Assembly (NCBI GenBank): GCA_035286745.1 | Contig: DATECU010000114.1 | Span: 1-11,213, forward strand | Direction of reading: 5' to 3' | Length of the DNA: 11,213 nucleotides | Origin: DATECU01 sp035286745 | GTDB lineage: Bacteria; Acidobacteriota; Vicinamibacteria; Fen-336 | Shown here: piece after piece, positions 6,588 to 11,213 of the stretch | Layout of the letters: every line of letters starts with the position of its first letter | How positions within the stretch are numbered: the first letter of the stretch is position 1 | Made by a program: the position numbers and the translations under genes | Notes under the pieces: generated by a model | What the model was told of the DNA's origin: nothing | What the model saw: the letters and a program-made list of their open reading frames with translations, nothing else | Databases searched by the model: none

Positions 6588-7199
6588 TTGACCCGCCTGC
6601 TGCGCGGCCTGGGCCTGCTCCTTCTCGCCGGCTTCGGGCTGCTGGCCTTCACACCGCTGCCCAACTACTGGCACGCCAGGACGGCGGTGGCCCCGCGCCT
6701 GGAACCCGCCGATGCGGTGGTGGTGCTGGGGGCCGGCGTCTCGCGGCACGGCGTGCTGGGCTCCCACTCGCTCCGCCGAGCCGTCGAAGGCGTCCGCCTC
6801 TATCACCTGGGCCTGGCGCCCCGCGTCCTGCTCATGGGCCCCAGCCGGCGCGGCGGACCGACCGAGGCGTCGGTGCGGGCTCGACTGGCTCGCGAGTTAG
6901 GTGTGCCGGAATCGGCCCTGGAGCTGGAGGTGCGGGGGGCCACCACCCGCCACGAGGCGCGGCTGGCCTGGGAACGGTTGGGCGGCCCGGGCCGGCGGCG
7001 GGTGCTGCTGGTGACCGGTTCCTTCCACATGCGGCGGGCTCAGGCCCTGTTCAGGCGGGCGGGCTTCGAGGCGATCCCCGCCCCCAGCGCCGATCTCGAT
7101 CCCGATGCCGACCAGCCCCTGGCCCGGCTTGCCCTCTCCCGTGGCCTCATCCAGGAGTGGCTGGCGCGGACTTACTACCGGGCTTTCGGCCATCTCTGA
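6588..7199 (+). CDS. YdcF/SanA-like DUF218 protein
   Basis: Membrane-anchored DUF218 protein of 203 residues. Members of this family (SanA, ElyC, YdcF) are linked to envelope integrity and peptidoglycan or lipid-carrier metabolism in E. coli; the biochemical activity is poorly defined. An uncleaved N-terminal helix at about residues 4-22 is followed by the Rossmann-like domain: DAVVVLGAGVS (42-52), RAVEGVRLYHLG (64-75), RVLLMGPS (79-86), a glutamate-containing TRHEARLAW (120-128) and VLLVTGSFHMRRAQALFRRA (139-158). The start is inferred to be the TTG at 6588, one codon after the in-frame stop of the permease, since no ATG or GTG lies near; no strong Shine-Dalgarno is seen, so translation may rely on coupling to the upstream gene. 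Third gene of the five-gene operon. Confidence 0.84.
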   Translation: MTRLLRGLGLLLLAGFGLLAFTPLPNYWHARTAVAPRLEPADAVVVLGAGVSRHGVLGSHSLRRAVEGVRLYHLGLAPRVLLMGPSRRGGPTEASVRARLARELGVPESALELEVRGATTRHEARLAWERLGGPGRRRVLLVTGSFHMRRAQALFRRAGFEAIPAPSADLDPDADQPLARLALSRGLIQEWLARTYYRAFGHL

Positions 7200-7205
7200 G
7201 GCACC

Positions 7206-7508
7206 ATGGAATCGATCTGGGTCCTGCTGCTCGCGGCTTGCTCCTCGCTCCTGCTCTGGCTCTGGGGCCGGTACCGCCTGCGCCTCACTCCCTCTGGGCT
7301 GATACGGGCGCTGGCCTTGACGCTCGAGAGTTTGGGTTGGGCTGTTACGTTCTACGCCATCAATCTGGTCCTGGGGGTCGCTCTCACCGCGCTGGTGCGG
7401 GCGACGAGCGGCCGCTTCCTCTCGCTCTACCCGACCGCCGATCCCGTCCTCTTCCTGCTCTCCCTGCTGCAGGCGCTGCTCTTCTCCTGGTGGCGGAGGC
7501 AGGGTTGA
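7206..7508 (+). CDS. Small three-helix membrane protein of unknown function
   Basis: 100 residues with three hydrophobic segments: about 2-20 (WVLLLAACSSLLLWLW), 44-64 (GWAVTFYAINLVLGVALTAL) and 80-96 (PVLFLLSLLQALLFSWW). A basic loop (GRYRLRLTPSG) follows the first and the C-terminus is basic (WRRQG). No family is recognised. GAGG overlapping the stop codon of the upstream gene lies four bases before the ATG, and the next gene begins one base after its stop. These tight junctions support a real gene, likely acting with the neighbours in the membrane. Confidence 0.72.
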   Translation: MESIWVLLLAACSSLLLWLWGRYRLRLTPSGLIRALALTLESLGWAVTFYAINLVLGVALTALVRATSGRFLSLYPTADPVLFLLSLLQALLFSWWRRQG

Positions 7509-7509
7509 G

Positions 7510-8154
7510 GTGAGCCAGCACACTCTCGATCTGGCCGGCCGGGCGGGCCGGCTGGAAGCGATCCTCCTGGAGCCGGAGCGGGCGCCGGTGGCGGCCGCCG
7601 TGGTCTGCCATGCTCATCCCCTGCACGGGGGGATGATGCACTTCAAGGTTGTCTTCCGCGCCGCCAAGGCCCTTCAGCATCACGGGGTGGCGGTGCTGCG
7701 CTTCAACTTCCGGGGGGTGGGCCGCTCCGAGGGCACCCACGACCACGGGCGGGGGGAGCAGGAGGACGTGCAGACCGCGTTAGATGAGATGGAGCGCCGC
7801 CACCCGGGCTTGCCCCTGATCCTGGGGGGCTTCTCCTTCGGCTCGGTGATGGCCCTCAGGGTCGGGGCCGCCGATCGCCGAGTCCGAGCCCTCTTCGCGC
7901 TGGGGTACCCGGCACGGATGGTTTCCGATCTCTCCTTTCTCGCCGCCTGCCGGGCCCCGCGGCTCTTCGTGCAGGGTGAGAGCGACGAGTACGGCAGCGG
8001 GCCGCGTTTGGCGGAGCTGGTGGCGGCGCTTCCCGAGCCCAAGCAACTGGTGGTCGTCCCCGCAAGCGACCACTTCTTCACCGGTCACCTGGACGCGCTT
8101 CAACAGGCCATCGAGTCTTGGGCCGTCCGCCGGCCCTGGCAAGCCGGGCCGTGA
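7510..8154 (+). CDS. Alpha/beta hydrolase (COG2945-like)
   Basis: Serine hydrolase of 214 residues, cytoplasmic, without signal peptide. The catalytic elements are in order: nucleophile S109 in GGFSFGS, acid D159 (QGESDE) and H188 (PASDHFF). The oxyanion region is CHAHPLHGG (33-41), and NFRGVGRSEG (66-75) is typical of the small dienelactone-hydrolase-like group COG2945. The substrate is unknown. It starts at GTG 7510 with GGAGG ten bases upstream, inside the end of the small membrane-protein gene, and the gap to that gene is one base. Last gene of the plus-strand operon; its 3' end and downstream bases form an inverted repeat. Confidence 0.87.
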   Translation: MSQHTLDLAGRAGRLEAILLEPERAPVAAAVVCHAHPLHGGMMHFKVVFRAAKALQHHGVAVLRFNFRGVGRSEGTHDHGRGEQEDVQTALDEMERRHPGLPLILGGFSFGSVMALRVGAADRRVRALFALGYPARMVSDLSFLAACRAPRLFVQGESDEYGSGPRLAELVAALPEPKQLVVVPASDHFFTGHLDALQQAIESWAVRRPWQAGP

Positions 8155-8167
8155 CAGGTCGGACGGC
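8122..8167 (+). other. Nested inverted repeat across the end of the hydrolase gene
   Basis: Outer arms GCCGTCCG (8122-8129) and CGGACGGC (8160-8167) pair perfectly; inner arms CGGCCC (8131-8136) and GGGCCG (8146-8151) pair inside. The stop codon at 8152-8154 is within the structure. There is no T tract behind it, so a classical intrinsic terminator is not supported. It may protect or end the transcript by another route. Confidence 0.45.
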
Positions 8168-8180
8168 AGGAGGGCCACGC

Positions 8181-8208
8181 AATCGGCGGTCAGCGCTCAG
8201 CCCTCAGC
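8181..8208 (+). repeat. Four degenerate heptanucleotide repeats, NNTCRGC
   Basis: Four heptamers in register: AATCGGC, GGTCAGC, GCTCAGC, CCTCAGC. A fifth related copy AATCGGC is at 8243-8249 and AATCGGT at 8305-8311. Short arrays of this kind occur between genes in several bacterial groups. The gap from 8155 to 8302 holds no gene that I can support. Confidence 0.55.
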
Positions 8209-8271
8209 TACCGCAACGGACAGGATCACGGGAGCGGCCAGCAATCGGCCACGGAGCGCTCGGTCTGGGCA

Positions 8272-8284
8272 GCGAGCGGCTCGC
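8272..8284 (-). other. Short perfect inverted repeat after the minus-strand acyltransferase
   Basis: GCGAGC and GCTCGC flank a single G, about 18 bases beyond the stop of the acyltransferase gene on the minus strand. No T tract follows on that strand, so a terminator is only a possibility. Confidence 0.25.
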
Positions 8285-8302
8285 ATAGCGCAGACTTCGC
8301 GA

Positions 8303-9403
8303 TCAATCGGTGCGTGCTGCCCGGGGCACGGCGAGCCCGAGGCTCAGGCAGCGCGCCGGGTTGCCGGCGGCGAGAGAGCGGGGCGGCACGTCGCGTCTGA
8401 CCACGCTGCCGGCCGACACCACCGAGCCTTCGCCGATGGTCACCCCCGGCTCGACGGTGGCACCGTGGGCGATCCAGACGTCGTCGAGGATGACGACGGG
8501 CGCTATCCCCTGAGGGCTGAGGTCCGAGATGCGGACGGAAGAGCCCAGCATGCAGCGCCGGCCGATGCGAACCGAGCCATACGCCTCGACGGAGGCGCCG
8601 TAGTTGAAGACCGACCGCTCGCCGACCTCCAGGGTGGCGCCGCGATGGCAGATCAGCTCGGTGGGGATCATGCCGCCGACGAAGGCGGATCGCTCGCCGA
8701 TCAGGATGCGGCCGTGGTTGACCACACGGACGCGGCCGCCGGCGTAGAGGCGGGCGCCCCGCTCGCAGCCGCGGAAGAGGAAGCGGGCCCTTAGGATGGC
8801 CAGCGCCTGGCGGGTGGCGCCGATCGGGTCTCCGCGAACCACTTCCAGTGCGCGCAGGATCGGCGAGGTCGCCCTGCGCTCGGATGAGAGCCCGTCGTCT
8901 TCGGCGGGGCGGTTGGCGGCGGCGGATGCGGGGCCGCGGACGACCACACCTGGACGCACGACGGTGCCCGGCGGCAACCGAGCGCCGGGGAGGATGATGG
9001 CGCGGGAGCCTACCGAGGTGTCGGCCCCGACGACCACCGGTGCCGACGGCGGCTTGACCCGGCGATCGCCCTGAAGCGGGTGGAAGTGGTTGTCCAGGAT
9101 CTTTGAGAACGCCTCGATCCGGCAGCGGTCCCCGATGGTGACCGACTCCTGGGCCTCGACCGACGTCCCTCCCGAGATGTGCACGTCGTCGCCGATGACG
9201 ATCTCGGCTCCCGGGCCGGCGTGGAGCTCCACCGGGGCGGCGCCGGCATCGATGCGGACCCGGTCGCCCAGGCGGATACGGCCACCGCCGCGGATCCAGA
9301 TCCGACCGGTGACCGCGGGCGAGTCGCCCACCTCGGCGCATCTCCACAGCCGGAGGCGCGAGCGCAGGGAGGACGTGGTGGCGAGAACGTTCAACCTGGT
9401 CAA
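8303..9403 (-). CDS. Tandem left-handed beta-helix acyltransferase
   Basis: 366 residues with two hexapeptide-repeat acyltransferase modules. Module 1 (about 24-158) includes EIVIGDDVHISGGTSVEAQE and SVTIGDRCRIEAFSKILDNH, with catalytic-type histidines in ILDNHFHPLQ (H106, H108). Module 2 (about 205-355) includes ATLEVGERSVFNYGASVEAY, SVRIGRRCMLGSSVRISD, and the classical end DVWIAHGATVEPGVTIGEGS with GNPAR (348-352). The two are joined by a polar linker (about 159-195) and a helix. Members transfer acyl groups, usually acetyl, to sugars or antibiotics and act as trimers. In module 2 the D-x-x-H-P type segment is shortened to SDLSPQ, without histidine. A TTG start at 9401-9403 is taken because its TTGA overlaps the carrier-protein stop, with a purine-rich stretch upstream. 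Likely substrate: a polysaccharide unit or an acyl-carrier product; unproven. Confidence 0.85.
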   Translation of the reverse strand: MTRLNVLATTSSLRSRLRLWRCAEVGDSPAVTGRIWIRGGGRIRLGDRVRIDAGAAPVELHAGPGAEIVIGDDVHISGGTSVEAQESVTIGDRCRIEAFSKILDNHFHPLQGDRRVKPPSAPVVVGADTSVGSRAIILPGARLPPGTVVRPGVVVRGPASAAANRPAEDDGLSSERRATSPILRALEVVRGDPIGATRQALAILRARFLFRGCERGARLYAGGRVRVVNHGRILIGERSAFVGGMIPTELICHRGATLEVGERSVFNYGASVEAYGSVRIGRRCMLGSSVRISDLSPQGIAPVVILDDVWIAHGATVEPGVTIGEGSVVSAGSVVRRDVPPRSLAAGNPARCLSLGLAVPRAARTD

Positions 9404-9657
9404 CTCGCCGCCGCGTCTCGCGTCTTGCGCTCCACGAACCGGGCGATGCGACCTATGGTCTCCAGGTTCTCGGGCGTCGTCTCGTCGTCCCGGACGGCGA
9501 TGCCGTACTCGCTCTCCAGGAAGCCGATGACCTCCAGCATGCCCGTCGAGTCCACGAGGCCCTCGGCGATCAGGGAGGTGTCGTCGCCGAGCGAGGCACC
9601 ATCGCTCAGGTAGAAGTTGTCGAGGATGAACTGCTTGACGCGCTGCTGCAGGGTCAT
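9400..9657 (-). CDS. Acyl carrier protein
   Basis: 85-residue carrier protein of the phosphopantetheine-binding family. The attachment serine is S37 in GLVDSTGMLE. The four-helix pattern is visible: helix I at 2-15 (TLQQRVKQFILDNF), helix II at 37-50 (STGMLEVIGFLESE), short helix III near 62-66 and helix IV at 67-79. The acidic recognition helix is present. It carries acyl or aminoacyl groups as thioesters after activation by a phosphopantetheinyl transferase; the Sfp-type enzyme at 2377-3171 is a candidate. The frame is open further upstream, but the ATG at 9657 overlaps the stop of the amidotransferase gene (ATGA) and gives the normal family length. Its stop overlaps the TTG of the acyltransferase gene (TTGA). 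Similar stand-alone carrier proteins occur in exosortase-associated polysaccharide clusters. Confidence 0.9.
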   Translation of the reverse strand: MTLQQRVKQFILDNFYLSDGASLGDDTSLIAEGLVDSTGMLEVIGFLESEYGIAVRDDETTPENLETIGRIARFVERKTRDAAAS

Positions 9658-11213
9658 GGGGTCTGGGTCGCCTCCAAGGGTCTCACGTGGCCCCCGGTCG
9701 GGGAGCTGCTCGCCAACCGATCGACCATTGTACGGAACTCCAGGCCGCCCGCGGCCCAGGAGGACCCCAAGACGAACTGCTGGTGAAGCAGCCCGGTGGT
9801 CAAGACGCCGACCAGCGCCATGTCGTCGGCGTTCGAGAGCGCCTCTCCATCGCGGGCGGACTGCACCTTGCGCCACATGCGCGCGACGGCCGTCGGGTCG
9901 AACACACCCGCGGCCGCCACCGCTTGCTCCGAGAGCAGCTCTTCGGCCCACCCCGGCGCCGTGCCGCCGCTGAAGCAGAGGGCGTCAGGCGATCGGTAGG
10001 GCTGCTTGGGGCGACGAATCACCGACTCCGGGACCAGGCCCGCGGCCGCGCGCTTGAGGACGTGCTTTTCATCGAGCACGCGGAGCTTGTAGGACGGCGG
10101 CAGCGAGTCGGCGAGCGCCACCACCTCGGCGTCGAGGAAGGGAAAGCGACCCTCGACCGAGTGGGCCATCAGCATGCGATCGCCCTGTGAAGAGAGCAGG
10201 TAGCCTGACAAGAGGGTCCGGGCCTCCAGAAACTGGTCCTGGCACAGGGGCGACCAGCGGGCGAACTCCTCGGGCAGCGAGGCGAGCAGACGGCCCACCA
10301 CGTCGGCGCGTTCGGCTTCGCGGCGCAGATCGGCTGTGAAGAGCCGCTGCAGGGCCGCCGCCGAGCGCCAGCGCGGCTGGTGCGAGAAGCCGGGGGTCTG
10401 CCAGGCCTCGCGGCCGACGCCAAAGAACTCGCGGGCCATCCCCTTCTGCGCCACCGGCGAGCGAGCCAGCCACGGGTACAGCCGCTCCAGCAGGCGGGGC
10501 CTCCGTTGCGACTGCGGCTCACGTCCCCAGAAACGGCGCACCTTGGCCTCGCGGAAGATGTCGTAGCCGGCGAACATCTCGTCGGCGCCCTCGCCGGTGA
10601 GCACCACCTTGATGCCGGCGTCGCGGACCAGGCGGGAGAGAAGGAAGAGCGGCGCCGGAGCGCTCCGCAAGATCGGCCGCTCGGCGTGCGCCACGACCGC
10701 AGGCAGCGCCGAGGCGATGTCGGCGCGGCGCACCACGATCTCCCGGTGGTCGCTCCCGACGAGCGCAACCACGGCCCGCTGGTGGTCCGTCTCGTCGTAC
10801 GCACCGTCCTCGAAGCGGATCGAGAAGGTGAGGAACCGCTCGCCCTTCACCCGGCGTCCGAGCGCCGCCAGCAGCGAGCTGTCGAGGCCGCCCGACAGGT
10901 AGCTCCCGACCGGCACATCGGAGCGCAGCATCCTGAGTGCCACCGCCCGCTCCAGGGCGTCCCGCACGCGTTCTGCCGCTTCCTCGATGGAGCCGGCGAA
11001 CCCCTCGCCCGCTTGCTCGGGGTAGCTCGGCCTCCAGAAAGCGCGGTCTCGCATCCTGCCGCGTTCCACGGTGCGGAGGTGGCCGGGCTCGAGCTCTTGC
11101 ACCCCCTGGAACACCGATTGAGGTGGCACCACCGTCCAGAAGGTGAAGGTCTCGGCGAGGCCGGCGGGGTCGAAGGCACGGAGGATTCCCGGATCGGCGG
11201 CGAAAATCGCCTT
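9654..11213 (-). CDS. Asparagine synthase-type amidotransferase (5' end outside window)
   Basis: AsnB-family ATP-dependent amidotransferase; 519 residues are visible and the frame is still open at the window edge. The glutaminase domain with the N-terminal cysteine, which generates ammonia from glutamine, is mostly missing, roughly 100-150 residues; only its end is seen (VPPQSVFQGVQELEPGHLR). The synthase domain is complete: PP-loop SGGLDSSLLA at about 107-116 of the visible part, TFSIRFEDGAYDETDHQR, ILRSAPAPLFLLSRLVRDAG, VLTGEGADEMFAGYD and HSVEGRFPFLDAEVVALAD. It would activate a carboxylate as adenylate and form an amide. Enzymes of this family in exopolysaccharide loci often amidate uronic acids or unknown acyl substrates rather than make free asparagine. 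Placement upstream of a carrier protein and acyltransferase, with overlapping codons, supports such a specialised role, by inference. No promoter is visible here. Confidence 0.9.
   Translation of the reverse strand, partial: KAIFAADPGILRAFDPAGLAETFTFWTVVPPQSVFQGVQELEPGHLRTVERGRMRDRAFWRPSYPEQAGEGFAGSIEEAAERVRDALERAVALRMLRSDVPVGSYLSGGLDSSLLAALGRRVKGERFLTFSIRFEDGAYDETDHQRAVVALVGSDHREIVVRRADIASALPAVVAHAERPILRSAPAPLFLLSRLVRDAGIKVVLTGEGADEMFAGYDIFREAKVRRFWGREPQSQRRPRLLERLYPWLARSPVAQKGMAREFFGVGREAWQTPGFSHQPRWRSAAALQRLFTADLRREAERADVVGRLLASLPEEFARWSPLCQDQFLEARTLLSGYLLSSQGDRMLMAHSVEGRFPFLDAEVVALADSLPPSYKLRVLDEKHVLKRAAAGLVPESVIRRPKQPYRSPDALCFSGGTAPGWAEELLSEQAVAAAGVFDPTAVARMWRKVQSARDGEALSNADDMALVGVLTTGLLHQQFVLGSSWAAGGLEFRTMVDRLASSSPTGGHVRPLEATQTP

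Noticed and set aside
5529..6806. A 425-codon minus-strand open frame
   Set aside because: Covers the permease gene in reverse; His/Gly/Gln-rich and without any recognisable fold.
8122..8167. Rho-independent terminator
   Set aside because: The inverted repeat is strong but no T tract follows on either strand, so it is listed only as a structure.
8181..8311. CRISPR array or attachment site
   Set aside because: The repeat units are only seven bases and directly joined, without spacers; no integrase or cas gene is in the window.
8226..9347. A 373-codon minus-strand open frame overlapping the acyltransferase
   Set aside because: Arg/Pro/His-rich product in another frame of the same strand; the hexapeptide repeats are clear in the chosen frame.
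9658..9951. N-terminal extension of the carrier protein up to 9951
   Set aside because: It would overlap the amidotransferase coding sequence by about 300 bases and add an Arg/Gly-rich stretch; the ATG at 9657 gives the normal carrier length.

Overview
This is a high-GC bacterial window, dense in genes, with GTG and TTG starts and many overlapping stop/start codons. No rRNA, tRNA, CRISPR array or insertion sequence is visible. The taxon cannot be fixed from the sequence. The PEP-CTERM/exosortase-style polysaccharide export genes, together with GC content and gene style, suggest a soil or sediment Gram-negative such as an Acidobacteriota or Myxococcota relative. This assignment is inference only.

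Layout. (1) Bases 1-1176, minus strand: the 5' part of a Wzz-type chain-length determinant preceded by a Wza-type export protein, read leftward from a good sigma70-type promoter at 1245-1274. (2) Bases 1313-2380, plus strand: a small unknown gene closely followed by a response regulator with an unassigned C-terminal domain. (3) Bases 2377-3171, minus strand: an Sfp-type 4'-phosphopantetheinyl transferase whose stop codon overlaps that of the response regulator. (4) Bases 3286-8154, plus strand: a compact five-gene operon encoding a PlsC-type acyltransferase fused to a multi-pass membrane domain, a large APC-superfamily permease, a YdcF/SanA-like DUF218 protein, a small three-helix membrane protein and an alpha/beta hydrolase. 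(5) Bases 8155-8302: a convergent intergenic gap with inverted repeats and a degenerate heptanucleotide repeat. (6) Bases 8303-11213, minus strand: an AsnB-type amidotransferase (5' end outside the window), an acyl carrier protein and a tandem left-handed beta-helix acyltransferase. These three are linked by two 4-base stop/start overlaps.

How the genes may work together. The two ends of the window both look like exopolysaccharide genes: Wza/Wzz for chain length and outer-membrane export, and AsnB-ACP-acyltransferase for amidation or acylation of a sugar or acyl intermediate. The phosphopantetheinyl transferase between them is a plausible activator of the carrier protein. The central plus-strand operon looks like a membrane/envelope unit. 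The most interesting items are the AsnB-ACP-double-acyltransferase module, whose second acyltransferase domain lacks the usual catalytic histidine, and a set of Shine-Dalgarno-poor genes with a -10-like hexamer very close to the start codon.
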